Origin: Lunularia cruciata
Taxonomy: Eukaryota > Streptophyta > Marchantiopsida > Lunulariales > Lunulariaceae
Length of the DNA stretch: 64,000 nucleotides
Direction: 5' to 3'
NCBI GenBank assembly: GCA_948567375.1
Contig: OX419757.1
Span: 40,486,001-40,550,000, forward strand
Part shown: one piece after another, positions 12,311-24,920 of the stretch
How the letters are laid out: each line of letters starts with the position of its first letter
Numbering within the stretch: position 1 is the first letter of the stretch
Translations under genes and position numbers: made by a program
Notes under the pieces: model-generated
The model's database searches: none
Seen by the model: only the letters and a program-made list of their open reading frames with translations
Told to the model about the DNA's origin: nothing

Positions 12311-12399
12311 TAAGAGGTCAATCAATGGTGCAGCCACATGAGCATAATAATGGATGAACCGTTGGTAAAAACTGGCCAATCCATTGAATGCTCGTACTT

Positions 12400-13197
12400 T
12401 TATAGCATCCTTTGGGTAGGCCAATCATTAATGGCCTTGATCTTCTCTTCTTCCATCTTGATCTTTGATGAGATCTTATGACCCAAGAAGGTAACCTCTT
12501 TCTTCCAAAAGGCACACTTTGACTTCTTGCAGTAAAATTTCCATTGTCGTAGTCGTCTTAGGACTTTTTGCATATGATTCATGTGTTTTTCCTCTGTCTT
12601 ACTATAAATTAAGATATCATCCAAGAACACCACTACGGACCGATCTAATAGTCCATCCAACACCCGATGCATCTGATCCATGAAGACTACATGAGCATTA
12701 GTGAGTCCAAAAGGTAGAACTCTCCACTCAAAATGCCCAAACCTTGTACAAAAGGTAGTCTTTTGCACATCCTCTCTCTCAATGGGAATTTGCCAATGGC
12801 CGCTGCAAAGATCCAACTTGGAAAAGTAGCGTGCTCCACTTAGTTGATCAAGCAAGGCATTGATCCAAGGCAAGGGATATGCGTTCTTCACGGTTTGCTT
12901 ATTTAGCCCACGATAATCAATACAAAAATGAAGTCCTCCATCCTTCTTTGGAACAAATAGTACTGGTGCTTCCCAAGGAGAGGTATTATGTTGTATGAAG
13001 TCCTTTTCCAACAACTCTGTAAGTGTTGTTCGCAACTCCTCCAACTCCTTTGGTGAGAGCCGATAGATTGGTCTACAAATTGGAGTACTCCCTAGCAATA
13101 ACTCAATCTTGAAGGGCATACCTTGATCGGAGGGTAATCCCTTTGGTAGATCATCTGGAAACACATCTGCAAACTCCTTAACTATCTGATCAACCAT
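12400..13197 (-). pseudogene. Reverse transcriptase of element E
   Basis: A 265-codon open frame covers most of the RT: N-terminal EFADVFPDDLPKGLP; SPKELEELRTTLTELLEKDFIQ (fingers); VPKKDGGLHFCIDYRGLN; YFSKLDLCSGHWQIPI (first catalytic Asp); VLPFGLTNAHVVFM; and VVVFLDDILIYS (catalytic Asp pair). It copies element RNA into DNA in the particle. All three catalytic aspartates are present in this stretch, but the frame is separated from protease and RNase H by stops. It is preceded by TAA just before 13200. Confidence 0.9.
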
Positions 13198-13200
13198 TTC

Positions 13201-13740
13201 TTAATGAAGCTCTCGGTCCTCCATAGATTGTTCTTGTGCAATCGGCTTGATGCACACCGCAAAAATAGACTTATCTTCCTCCAAAGCTTGCTCCATAGTT
13301 GCCTTCTTGGCAAACTTCCCATCTTGGGACTGACTATTCTTAGGTGCCTTACTAAGAGGTGCCAAACAACCTAATCGGAAATTCCTACCTTGGTGTTGTA
13401 CTTGAATTTGGCGTCGGGTCCAATCAAATTGAACCTTATGACGTTTCAAGCCGAGGTAGACCCAAAATGATATCATAGTGTAGAGGTGCCACTACAAACC
13501 TCATACACTCCAAATACTCCTTCCCAATCTTGAAGGTAACAGGATGTGAGGTGCGGAATGCAGAACCCTCTCTACCATCCGCCATCATCAAACTACTTCC
13601 AATCATTGGCTTGATAGAAATACCTAATTCCTTTGCTACTTGCATAGATATGCCATTCTCTGAACTTCCAAAATCAACTCCAAAATCCTACAACCCCAAT
13701 AAGATATCATACCTTGCAAGTGAAGCAAACTTGCATAGGT
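13201..13740 (-). pseudogene. Protease region of element E
   Basis: Two overlapping frames (13436-13645 and 13201-13476). The first has the flap-to-C-terminal half of a retroviral-type aspartic protease, ending HYDIILGLPRLETS, the classical YDvILG strand. The active-site motif just upstream reads DFGSS where DSGAS is expected. The second continues into the linker before RT. The protease would cut the element polyprotein. Confidence 0.75.
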
Positions 13741-13934
13741 CAAGCCTTCAATCCCATTGGAACTAATCAAGCTCCCAGTAGGCGGCTTAAAATCTACTAT
13801 GGGGATTCCTTGTTTCCTTGATCATTCATCTCCATGACCTCCACTTGGGCAACTTGTCGAGGTTGTCCATTCTTGAGTGGACATTCACCAATGCAATGCC
13901 CCAATTAGTGACAATAAAAACAACCACCATTTTG

Positions 13935-14470
13935 TCACAATTTCTCTCTATCTACTATGCCAAGTGGTCTTCGTTGAATGGCATCAATCTCCATGGGTGT
14001 TGGCTCCTCCACTTGTGTGTAGTGTATTGGTAGGCTCTGTGGAGGTTGAGGTTGAGACCAAGTTGTTGCCACCAAGGAATCAAAACATTCGGCCAACCGC
14101 ATGGCTTCCTCCAAGTGTTGTGGCTCTTGCATGATTACCTCTAATTTGGTTATCGCCTTCAAGCCCCTCACAAATCGATCCAGAGCTTCACCTTCCAATA
14201 TATCTGGAATTTGCATGATGGTGTTTTGGAACTGCATGATGTAACTTCTTACAGAACCAATTTGTTTCAACTCTGCCAACTTTCCCGTGCAACTCGTGTG
14301 ACATTTATAGCTTGGAACCGACTAATTATTGCACTCTTGAATTCTGCTCATGTCAAGATTGGTGCAACAATTTGTTGTTCCGCTCGCTCCACTTGGAATC
14401 TCCACCATAGCTTTGCTACTCCATCCAATTGGCTAGAAGCCAAGAGAATCTATTTTAGCTCATCTTGTAG
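13935..14470 (-). pseudogene. Gag of element E
   Basis: The 114-codon frame has the plant gypsy Gag (retrotrans_gag) C-terminal half: SVRSYIMQFQNTIMQIPD, EALDRFVRGLKAITKLEV, then the Pro/Gln-rich linker and EEPTPMEIDAIQ. Upstream sequence to about 14470 continues the fold in broken frames. A zinc knuckle is recognisable near 13880 only as decayed sequence. Confidence 0.8.
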
Positions 14471-14959
14471 ATTGGTAGCTTCAAAATAACATTCACAATC
14501 AAACACAAAATTCTCCACTGCACCCGAAAGATTCTTGCCTTCAAATATCTTGGGTTGAGGGAATCTGATCCGATCTTCTCATTCTCAAATTGGTACTCTC
14601 TCCACCTGCTCTTGTTGTCAAAGATCTCGTTCATCCAACAATCGAGTAAGGTGCTCAATTTGTTGCTACATAGCAAGGATAACATCGGGTATTGCCGCCA
14701 TAGTTGCTACTCTATCACACCACTCCCAATCTATCTAATTTATTATTACATAGAAATAGCACGTCCATCGTTCTCCATAAGTTACAACTAGAAGCACCAA
14801 GGGTTCCTCAGATATGGTGATCATATGCAAAAAATCTTGTCCAAAATGCGAGGTGATGAATTGTGTGAAATGATGTTTGGGTAGTATTTTGACACAAAAA
14901 TCCCAATGGTTTGGTGGAAATGGATTTGGTGGTCCATAAATTCCACCCATCCCATTCCT

Positions 14960-14971
14960 ACTCTGATACCA
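14960..14971 (-). promoter_or_regulatory. Primer-binding site of element E (tRNA-iMet)
   Basis: The minus strand reads TGGTATCAGAGT one base after the LTR end, matching the initiator tRNA-Met 3' end at 11 of 12 positions. It fixes the element's direction. Confidence 0.9.
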
Positions 14972-14972
14972 A

Positions 14973-15384
14973 TGTAAAATACTGAATCCAAGGAGAGAAA
15001 TAGGAGAATGGAAACTCACATTGGGACACTCAAATGAGAGAAAACTTCAAATGCCTAGCATGAACTTTGGCTTTGGTATTTTTAGGTAGCATACAAGGCC
15101 CTTGAGAAGCTTCTCAAGCAGCTTCCTCAAGCCGCTTTCTTAGAGTGCAAGCCAAGTTAACTAGGAAGTTTTTCAAGAAGCTTCCTTCTAGAAGATGCCT
15201 ACTTGGCATGGAAGCTAAGCTAGTTGGAAGCTTCTAGAAGCTACTTCCTTGAGGTGCAAGCTAAGCTAGACGGGAAGCTTCCCAAGAAGCTTCCTAGATA
15301 CTTTTGGAATATTCTAGGCTAATTTGTCTTATGTTCTACTTCGTGAGCCCAACTAACTTCATCGCTAAACTCCATATTGTTACA
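14973..15384 (-). repeat. 5' LTR of element E
   Basis: 412 bp, TGTAAAAT...TTGTTACA on the plus strand, paired with 9925-10290. It carries a TATA-like GGTATTTTTAGG segment equivalent to TATTTATAGG in the other LTR, probably the promoter TATA box read on the minus strand as CCTATAAATA. Confidence 0.9.
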
Positions 15385-15900
15385 CTTGGAATGATGAAGA
15401 TGTAGTTTGGAGACCAATATTGTCTCTATAGCTCAATCTTCTCCAAGTAAACGCTCCTAAACTCATGGTAGTCATCCATTGGCAGACCTTCTAAGTGCTA
15501 GAACACCCTTCCATGCCATGAAGGGTGTGAACAAAGTCTGGTTCCGCATTTACTATAGATCACACCAAGTATGATAGCTCCTAGATGAAATCATCAAACT
15601 CAATGGTACCCATTGTACTAGAATAGCACCGGGAGCCTTTGGAGGCCACATAAATCTAGTCCATATCCTACAACAACAATGTGGACACACCAAGTACATT
15701 CTCAACTAAATTAGCTTTTGTGTCAAACTCCAAATTGGAATCTATCTCTTCTCTCATTAGGACCTAAGATACATATTGATATCAAGCACCACATATTATA
15801 GAAAAATCTCCTCTAGAATCCTAGGAGAACTACATCATTACAATGTACTCCAAACTGCAATTGTAACCACTAAACACTACCAACAACCAAACACCATCCA
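15385..15900 (-). pseudogene. Element B Gag N-terminal remnant
   Basis: It aligns base for base with 57960-58450 of C, with many substitutions, and resumes the gag frame interrupted by E. The cue is the segment encoding the Met-Ala-Trp-Lys-Gly / DDYHEFRRAHLEE-type stretch of C. No open frame remains. Confidence 0.7.
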
Positions 15901-17352
15901 CTAATACAACTCTAACTATTACAACTACACTAGAGGGAAGTGCAACATATAACCTACAATCACAACAGACACTCTCATGGTCTATAGACCATCACTTCTT
16001 ACCTCATTGGAGAGAAACATAAATAGTCTGATTGGTCATTAATACAACCTCACTATTGAGAGCATACTAGAGCACCATTGCTTTAAATATCAAAGCACCT
16101 CACATAAACATGGTGCACAAACAAAAAATAAAGAATGGAGGAGGTCCAATAATAAGAAATCTAAATGATAACATCCATCTCAAAATCAAAACTAGAGTAA
16201 TTGTGCTACTATTTGGCATTTGATCTAATTGGAGTTTCTATCTACTCCTATGCTACCAAAATCACCAAGGATTAGATCAAACTTCCTCTCCTAGTCAAAG
16301 CTACATGAGTATATGTATCAACCTACCAATCATTAAAACAACAAGTGAAGATGGACCAATTGGCTAGGGAACCAATCTAGAAACCAGGGATATGGGGTTC
16401 AAACCTTGTCGCACATAATTCTAAAGGGTGTGCAGATTTTGCCAAACAACAAAAAACCAACCAAAAATTCAACTTAATTGGCTAGCCTCACAAAAACAAG
16501 TTGGCTTCTTTGCCTTCTAGGCTAGAGAGGCTTTGAACCAACAAGCCATGCTAGCCCTCCTAGGCCTTCAAAGCTTCTCTAGCCCTATACATTGATGAGC
16601 TAAACGAGGACTTTCTTCTTGCCAATTTGAATCCTCTCTAAATCTGGCTAACATCCACCAACTTGAGTACTAGCTAGAGCAACCTCCACCAAATTTAATC
16701 AAACTCTTGCAACCTCTAACTTTGGATAACCTCCACCAACTCAACCTCCAAATCTGAATAATCTCTACCAATCTAACAAACCTCTACTATAGTTGACTGA
16801 CCGGCTCTCTGGCCCTATACCTCAATGTGCCAAAATCTAGCAAAATGAGTCTTTTCTTCTTGCGAACTTGAACCCTCTCCAAATCTAGCTAACCTCCACC
16901 AACTCAAGTACTAGCTAGTGCCACCTCAGCCAAATTTGAGCAAACTTGAGCAAACTCAAGCAACCTCCAACTTTGGACAACCTCTGCCAACTTGGCCTCC
17001 AAATTTGAACAACCTTTGCCAATCAAACAAACCTCTACTACAATTAGTTGATCACCAAGTGTCAAATCAGGTCAAATTGAAAGGATGGGGACCTCCAAAT
17101 CCCTAATTTGAGGTGATAGGTCCTCAAATACACCTCCTACTTTGTAATTCACAACCCTCAACAATTGCTTCATTGTCAAATCGATAACAAATTGAGCATG
17201 GCTTTCCACACACAATCCATACCACTAAAGGAGACCTTGAGTAATAGCAATCAAAGATACCATATACAAACATAGCAATCCCACTAGGCTTGGAGATACC
17301 ACACACGCCCCTAGTTCTTGCACTTGATTTCTCCTTGTCTTCACTTCTCTTA
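15901..17352 (-). other. Leader (or outer LTR part) of element B
   Basis: Non-coding. It corresponds to 58450-59794 of C, including the counterpart of the primer site near 16205 and a stretch at 16620-17050 with short repeated phrases (AACCTCCACCAA, CAAATTTGA). No gene is seen in it. Whether the part from 16213 rightward belongs to the LTR or to the 5' leader is unresolved. Confidence 0.6.
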
Positions 17353-17774
17353 TGTAATCAATTTAATTCACACTCAAATCACATCATAACTCAATCCTCA
17401 ACACAATAATCTGCTAACAATGGGCATTGATTATAGTCAAGCCACATCCACTCTAGCTAAGAACAGGTGACAGTAACCAACCTTTGTCCATCATAGCCAA
17501 GAACTCAAAGGCTTAACACTAGAGAAGTGAGTTCTCTAGAGTTTCACTCCGAAGGTATACTCATCTACTCAACTTGGATCTCCAGCTTTAACGGTCCATC
17601 TAACGGTGTGAATGGTGCCCGTGATGGTGGGTCCAACGGTGTGATCAGTAGCCCTAACACAAAATCTGGCCGCCACTAAGTAGTCTTTGAGCAACTACTA
17701 ATATAATCATGACCGCCAAGACTACCACTCTAAAGTCCGAGCAAATTAGCTTCGGCATTGCAAATGTCGTGACT
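17353..17774 (-). repeat. Terminal repeat of element B (5' side)
   Basis: About 420 bp homologous to 59795-60245 and 50424-50871 of C and, inverted, to 60912-61355 of D. The plus strand begins TGTAATCA and ends GTCGTGACT. Beyond it the sequence becomes unrelated AT-rich DNA, marking the outer edge of B. Confidence 0.8.
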
Positions 17775-20700
17775 TTCTTCACACCCAACTATTCAATATT
17801 AAGCTACATCGGTAACTTTACTACAAAAAACCATTCATCAAAGTTAAAAATATATTTCAAGAATCTATTGATGATTAGAAAGATGTAAAAATCTTAATTT
17901 GATGGAGAAATCACAAATATTGCAAGAAATAAAACTATACTTGTCTTCAAATGAGAAGTGATCACAATGGGGCATAAATGTGACAACCATAAATCTGCTA
18001 GAATGTACATCATAGAAACTCAAAATTTAAAGAACAGCAAACAAATTAATTAAGAAAATAGTAAACCGAGAGCTCTATACATGAGAAGTTGAAATGACTT
18101 TTATGGACTCTCACAATATTTCATAAATTACAAAGTGCAGAAAAATCAAGGACAATAAACGCAAACCAAGATCTACCGGAAACATTAGTGCATACCAGCC
18201 CACAATAATGCGTAACATATAAAAGCGCGTACACATGCATTTGCTCCTGAATTTGCATAGCTTGCAATATCATTCATGAAAACTTCAATTGCAATGTATC
18301 TTCAAAAAATGAAGATACATTTTGGATGATTTTAAAGGAAAAATTGGAGAATTCAATAAACAAATTTCTTTTTTCAAAGTGTATTTTAAGATAGCAATTG
18401 TTTGTTTTGCCAAGATTGTTTGAGAAAACAGAGCACATGGATCACATCGTGCTAAAGCGCTCTAGAATCCATGAATCTGCAATTGAGTGGGAATGAAAAA
18501 GAGTGCATTTTATATCTACAATTAAAATAAAATCGATGAAAAAACACCAAATTTCAATATTAGTATGACTACCATAGAATTCGATTCACATCATTGAAGA
18601 ACTAAGTATATCATACATATCAGTTTCCCACGAGAGAGGAACTAAGTGCATGAGAATCAATTTGAAAAATAAATGGAAAAAGAAAATTAAATGCATCTCC
18701 CTCCTCCAACGTGGTTCAAAATATTGATACTTATGAAACTGAATTCAGAATTTAAATCAACCACTTGACATATGTCCCATTTTGATTTTCTCTTATTAAA
18801 ATTATTAGAAAATTGATACTATACATTAATATCTCTAAACGTATTTGAAAAAAAAAGTAAATAAAATAGCCAAAGATATTATCTGATACACAAAGTTTTA
18901 TTAAATCTGGTCCAATATTCTATTCTGGAGATTCATAAAAATATCTATTGATCTAACCCGTCCACCCATAATCGTACCATCGGAATCAGTTCTAGAAATC
19001 CCTTGTGTTGGACAGTGTCGGCAGCCAAAACGGAGGATGTTGTCGATCAAAACAGAACAGCAACTTGCAAAGAGAACCCATACAGCTGACAGTTACCGTA
19101 GATTAGCAACAAGTTACCCTCTCCGGCTCATGCTGCTCTTCTTACCTCGGTATTTGCTCCGTTTAGAGCGCAGAGTTCTTTCTTGGCCCCTGTGCAGGAT
19201 CTTAGCCCAAGCCCAAATCCAATAGTTTATTATTCCTGTTGCCAATCCCTTTACTGATTTGTCCTAACGGCTGTGGCTTCTTATAGAAAGTAAGGTAGGT
19301 TCTTGCACTTTGTAAATGGTTAGTAGGTCCACTTTAACCCAGTGCTGATCTTCTGTTTCATCGGTTAAGTCATACGCCCAATAACTTTTGTCTCTCGTAG
19401 TTAAATTTTTGATGTAGTATTGTTGGTGCAACTATATCTTGTACCCGAGTGACCCATTTATTCCGAGACAGAAATTCTTCATTTGTGTACTTGATATTGC
19501 ACCGACCAGATAAATCTAGAGTACTGCGGAGCATATTATGTACACTTCTTTTTTTAACTTCTGAGAAGCCTTGATATGCAGCAAGTTTAGCTTGTCAATC
19601 TATGTGATAGAGATATTTATCTATTTGTAGTATAAGTTTATCTAAGCTAGTGATAAGGGGCGAGTGGCTCGTCCTCTATTCCATTCTTGGGATTCCTTCC
19701 AGTGCTCAATTCCGAGTCCTGGCATGAGCACTATTGTTTTATATCCCCACAATATCACCACCATTAACCAAAAGAGGTCGGGAGTCCTAAGTTACTGTGA
19801 CATCTATGTCATTCTTTTCTCATGCGACAAATTGAGATCCTTAAGTGATTGTGCAGTTTATCCTTAAGTTATGGCATTCCTTCCTTAGGCAACAACCTTG
19901 TTTTGACTGAAGGCTGGCACAGAATCCAAAACCGTATTATCCGCGAAGACAGCAATCTTGTATGAAAAGGAAACCCACCTTCTCAGTTGGGTCCTACAGA
20001 CTCAATGAGTCATCATCAAGCCTGTTTATAATAGACGAGTGACTAAATTAGCTTAATATAGGCGCCGTTTCAGAAATAATTTAAGCGGTACAAACATTTA
20101 GTCAGAGATTGAGAGCCAATAAACTAGAATTGTAAATTCTTTTGGTGCAACAAAATGTGCATAACATATCAATCTATAGATTGTAATACAAGATGTGAGG
20201 TCGCTACTCAAGTATCATAATCCGCAAGTTAATCTAAACTGCTTTGCCTGCAGCACACCTTTAGTCCAAAGTCTGAAAGACTCTTTCCAAGGTGATCACC
20301 TTTCTCCCACCTCAAAACAGAGAAGTTAGTGACGGGCAGACTCCACTGTACTCGCACCAGGAAATATAGTTACAATGCCACTGTAAAACTCTATCAAGCA
20401 TGGAAACCGAGCACCGGGTAAGGTCCATGAATTGTCAAAGGATATCTTTTGGTTACAGCCATCAATGCACTCCTGTAACACAGGTTCATTAAGTTAAGCT
20501 CGACAACGGGCTTTATGCTCATCAGCAATGACTTCTATTCGTGTGGTTGAGCATCGATGCTGCACGCAAAAGCTCCGCCCCGGGAGCCTTGCGAATGAAA
20601 TCTGCAGCAGGATTGTAACAAGCTTTTGTTGTAAAACAGGTGGTAGTGCAAGTGGAATGATGAATGGCTGTTGTCTGCATCGCTATACACACCCCCGTTC

Positions 20701-22838
20701 TCTCTTTGCAAACACATATTTCAATAAAGACCAGACTAACATCTTGCAACAACCCGATATTAGAAACTCACAAGAATTATAAACCAGAAACCTTAGCCGC
20801 CTATTATAAGCAGCCCTGGTCATCATGGACAAGCAAGAAAATTTCACGACGTGACAGTGCTTCCCCGGGAGAGCGAAGTTCGAGGGGACTTACAGACATC
20901 TATTCATGCATCGGTCCGTGGGTGTACAGTACTGTACCAAACTTTGTATAATCAACACGGACATGTGGGACCTATCTGCAGATCTTGACAGTTAATGAAT
21001 TCATGGCGGAGATGCTGAACAGAAGTTTGTGTACATGCTCAAAGGTTTGAGCCATGTACAGTACAGTAAAGTTTGCGTGCACAAAAGCCATGTGATGTGA
21101 AACAAAGCAGCGGGACGGTGAAAAATATGGCTTCCAAAAGCCTCTTTCCTGAATTAACAACGATATGATTAAATACTAATCTTGGCAGGTCATGGCTGGA
21201 ACAGAAGCAGACCTTTGAGTAGCGTTCGTGGTATGTATTATCCATACCGACATTGCCGTTCAACCTGGGCCAAGCTTGCCAGGAAGGGTGGGCGTGCAAA
21301 AGATTCCCTCATCAATGGCCACTTTCCATGAGTGCTCTGCAGTTCTTCAATGGTACTGGTATGTTGAAGTCCAGATTGCACTCCGCGCAGTACCCACGGT
21401 CCATCCGCCAGCGTGCCAAAGCGACCCTGGACTCACGAGGTTGTCTTCTACACGTCACTTTCCATCGACATCACGGCACGAGTGGCTAGGTACCTAGGCT
21501 ACTCGCATTGGTTTTGGACCTCTTTGGATTTTACGAAGTCCAGCCTCGAGTCTCTTCATGTCTGCGTGCCCGCTTGTCCGTGGGGTCTAGAGTGCGGCAG
21601 TCTTCACTGGCTTGCTGCAATAAATTGACCACATACTTTTCCATAATTGAAGTTTACGATCTCAAATAATTAACGTTGATAGGCACAGTTTGCTTAATGT
21701 GGTCAACGTTATCCAAGTATATGAAGGAAATTTCTTTTATAGTTTAGAGGATACCCTATGCACTTTTGTTAATAATAATTTATTTTAAAATAAAAAATAC
21801 ATTTTATATTTATAAAATTTAATTTAGTGACAAGATATAGACAAAATCTATAAAAATTATAGAATTATTAATATTGTGTGTATATATATAGCAGGTCTTA
21901 ATTAAAAGATAAAAAAATATTTAAGTAAAACAGAAACTCAATCTCAATCTAAATTTTATTCTATAAAATGATATCTGAAATTAATCAAAATTAATAAATT
22001 GATTAAGTTATTGATCTTGAATAACTTTTGGATCTTTTAAATTATAAACTACATCATTTAACAGATTGTAACTTTCGTTACTAGTTCCGAGCCCCATCTT
22101 ATCTTCGACAGAGGTTGGTCTTGCCTATGATGATTCTTGTAGTAATTTTTACAATGTATAAATATGACAAAAGAAGAATGTTCATACTAAAATCGGTTGG
22201 CTAGAGTTCATTCTCTTAATCCTCAACTCATCATTTGGGTGGATTAAATAATAATCATGTTTTGCTCGTTTCCACCTAGTTCAACTCAATTTGTCTGAAA
22301 TGTTTATCCATACCATGTGTATATTAAAAGCATATAGATTCAAAGTAACGGAACTTAAAAGGGAAACCTTTACAACTGTTTTGATCCTCCTTCAGTCATT
22401 ATAATGGTAAATTATGCTCCAAAATATCATTTGTTATTCTTTATGATTTATAAGTGTTGACCTATGTCCACTCTACTCCTTTGGCTTTCACATAGTCCCC
22501 TCTTTGCGACCTTTCCTGGGAATGTTATAGATGTCACCTTCACGGAAGTCTTGCTTATTCCTCATAACACATTTCCTTATTTAACCTTAACGCATTGCTC
22601 TATATCTACTTATGCGGTCCAAGAAGAACTGGTCGTTTTATTCGCGCTTAGTATATGAATAAGTTCAGCTATGCATAATTGAATTGCAGTAAATGAGTGC
22701 TGTCTTTATACGGAGACTCTCTTAGACAAGTTATTGAGCACAAATTGGACGTTTTATCTTACGTGATGCTGGTATGATATTATAACGTTCCTATTAAAAA
22801 TTAGTCTATTCTAACATCGCAAGGGTATAAATGAGAAG

Positions 22839-22841
<3 letters not shown>
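17775..22841. other. Low-copy intergenic DNA, no gene recognised
   Basis: AT-rich from 17775 to about 19000 and 21660 to 22800, with a somewhat higher-GC part at 19000-21650. Short frames exist (for example 19037-19225, 21228-21497, 21039-21299 minus) but none shows a family motif, a plausible start context or repeat homology. I see no tRNA or rRNA. Exons of an unrecognised gene cannot be excluded. Confidence 0.4.

Positions 22842-22916
<75 letters not shown>
22842..22916. repeat. (TA)n-(GA)n compound microsatellite
   Basis: About 28 TA units (22842-22897) run straight into about nine GA units (22898-22916). The Tyr-Ile repeats in translated frames across it are artefacts. Such tracts are typically length-polymorphic. 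Confidence 0.97.
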
Positions 22917-23786
22917 GATGCAACGTTGCTTCCACGCGCGTTCCGGTTGTGCCTCTTTCTCTGGTGCCCGGGAAAGGTCGAGTTGTGGAGGCACCGCAAA
23001 ACGCCGGCCTAACCGTGACAACGAGTTCCTTGGGTCCGGCATACCTAAGGGAAATTGCCCGCATATCGAGCAAACGTTTTGTCTCTTTCAGGTTTTTGTC
23101 TCTTTTAGGTCTCTTTTGTGCGGCTTGATGGGGTCTTCCCATCCTTCGTTTTCCCCACGCGGTCGCCTTGTTTTCTTTTTAAGTTTTATAATCTTTGAAT
23201 AATCAGACGTATTCTAGCTTCGCGGGCGGCGGCACTGACCGGGCGATAGGCAGACCCATGACCAGCCCGTTTGCCTCTCAAATGGTTGTTTCCTGGTTCG
23301 ACGGGAGAAGTCGTGGTTATAGTCGATTTAGTGGTAGCGGAAATGATTAAAATAAATAATTTTTATTAATAATATATTATTTTAGATAATATTATAATTT
23401 AAAAACTTAGTTTTTGAGCAAAAACTTGGTATAAAAGTATTGACATTTGCTCAACTACTAGGGCATTGATGAAGTCCCATGTGTTATTGTTGATCGTGGA
23501 GGTTTATTATGGCTGCCTTCTGCTTCCCTTTGCTATTTAGTGTCTCAAGACTCAAGTGTCTGTAGTGCTAGTCCTGATATACTTTATATACTGTTCTCCT
23601 CCGCTTTGTTCTCATCACCCTATTACACTTTGATATGTCTCCTTGTTCTCATCACCCTATTACACTTTGATATGTCTCCGCATCCACACCATCCATAAAC
23701 TCTCACATTGTCCATTTCTCTATTCCCCATCTAATTCCCTACCTATTATTTTCCTTTTGCTCTTTGCCTGATTCATGGTTTGAACT
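22917..23786. other. Intergenic DNA with small repeats
   Basis: A GC-richer patch at 22920-23300 holds a piece (about 23115-23165, GGCTTGATGGGGTCTTCC onward) shared with 28440-28500 (see the dispersed repeat). A 37-bp unit is present twice in exact tandem at 23606-23642 and 23643-23679. No coding sequence is recognised. Confidence 0.6.
23606..23679. repeat. 37-bp exact tandem duplication
   Basis: The unit beginning TTGTTCTCATCACCC occurs twice back to back with no mismatch, so it is a recent local duplication. Confidence 0.9.
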
Positions 23787-24081
23787 TGTTAGAAAAACAG
23801 AGCCCCTTGGACCTCTCACAATAGCACATCATAACCACATTAAATAGAAATCAGAGGACTAATAGTTGATAATGTGGTTCACTCCCTGTCCCAGAAGCTA
23901 CCTCCACTACTGAAACAGGCTCACACCAGCCTTCCAGAGCTTTATTTCTCATTGCACATATATATACATTATGAAAGGTCCATCGCTGTCCATCACTATC
24001 ATCCACTTGAACTTCTAGACAAGTGACAAGCAATGGACATCAGTTACGTTCGCTTTTGCTCTTGACAAGCAAAACATGACA
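23787..24081 (-). repeat. 3' LTR of the copia element (proposed)
   Basis: The left boundary is inferred from TG...CA ends: minus strand TGTCATGT...TTCTAACA, 295 bp, immediately after the polypurine tract. There is no second LTR to compare with, so the outer end at 23787 is a proposal. Confidence 0.6.
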
Positions 24082-24094
24082 ATCTCCACCTTTT
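24082..24094 (-). promoter_or_regulatory. Copia polypurine tract
   Basis: The minus strand reads AAAAGGTGGAGAT directly before the LTR's TGT, the standard plant copia arrangement. Confidence 0.8.
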
Positions 24095-24110
24095 GCTTGT
24101 ATCCATCATA

Positions 24111-24920
24111 TCATCTCAAAGAGCACAATTTAACATTGAGCAAGTTCATGCATAACTTGAACTTCTCAACAAGAACAGGTTTAGTCAACATATCAGCTGC
24201 ATTTACCTCTGTGCCAATCTTTTGCAAATTGATCTCACCATTTATCACAGCTTCCCTGATAAAATGATGTCTTACATCAATATGCTTTGTCCTTGAATGA
24301 CATACTTGATTTTTGGCCAAGTGAATAGCACTTTGGCTATCACAAAAAAGTGTGTACTTCATGTTAGGGAGTCCTACATCCTTGGCTAATCTTTGTAGCC
24401 ATATTGCCCCTTTGGCAGCCTCAGTTGTTGCCATATATTCCGCCTCTGTAGTAGAAAGAGCAACTGTAGATTGGAGAGTAGACTTCCATCTTACTGCACC
24501 ACCAACAAGTGTAAAAAAAAACCCTGTTGTAGACCTTCTCTTATCCAAGTCTCCGGCAAAGTCAGAATCTACATACCCTGTAATTCCTCCTTCTTGGTTC
24601 TTCTCCACATCAAAGGTAATGCCAATATTTATAGTCCCTTTCAAGTAACAAAGTATCCACTTCACAACTTCCCAATGTTGTTTCCCTGGATTTTCCATGT
24701 ATCTACTCACCATACTCACACCATATGAGATGTCTGGTCTAGTGCAGACCATAGCATACATTAAACTCCCAACAACACTAGCATAAGGAATATTTGACAT
24801 TACTTTTCTCTCCTCTTTATTTGATGGACATTGCTTCAATGATATCTTGAAATGACTTGCCATTGGAGTGCTCGCTGGTTTTGCATTCTCCATGCCAAAC
24901 CAAGCGAGTAATTTTTCCAA
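24111..24920 (-). pseudogene. Copia RT C-terminus and RNase H
   Basis: A 269-codon frame: KLLAWFGMENAKPASTP (end of RT/connection), YASVVGSLMYAMVCTRPDIS, GYVDSDFAGDLDKRRSTTGF (RNase H, first Asp), TVALSTTEAEYMATTEA (catalytic Glu), CDSQSAIHLAKN (Asp), HIDVRHHFIREAV. The RNase H domain is intact in sequence and would degrade the RNA strand. It is out of frame with the upstream RT because of a single missing base near 24925. Confidence 0.92.

Larger units (their letters stand above)
9925..15384 (-). mobile_element. Chromovirus element E (Ty3/gypsy), complete but decayed
   Basis: A full minus-strand LTR retrotransposon of 5.46 kb: 5' LTR 14973-15384, iMet primer site, gag, protease, RT, RNase H, integrase, chromodomain, polypurine tract, 3' LTR 9925-10290. 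The flanks are TTTGG and CTTGG, a 5-bp target duplication with one change. The uninterrupted site in C (around 57950) confirms insertion into gag of element B. Frames are broken by a modest number of stops, so this copy is younger than B but not functional. The chromodomain places it among the chromoviruses. Confidence 0.92.
4373..17774 (-). mobile_element. Old Ty3-type element B carrying a methyltransferase-like domain
   Basis: On the minus strand this region is colinear with element C (50333-60245): LTR (17353-17774), leader, gag, protease, DNA methyltransferase-like domain and RT. RT is cut at 4373 by the LTR of element A. It is heavily mutated with no long frame, and it is interrupted by E, G2 and G3. 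It is the oldest layer here, because every other element in the left block sits inside it. Its coding parts are described separately. Confidence 0.85.

Noticed and set aside
20522-21628. Cluster of 60-95 codon ORFs on both strands as a possible host gene
   Set aside because: No conserved motif, no consistent splice-linked frame and heavy overlap between frames.
22801-23202. ORFs with long Tyr-Ile or Arg-Glu repeats on both strands
   Set aside because: They are translations of the (TA)n(GA)n microsatellite and have no other protein signal.
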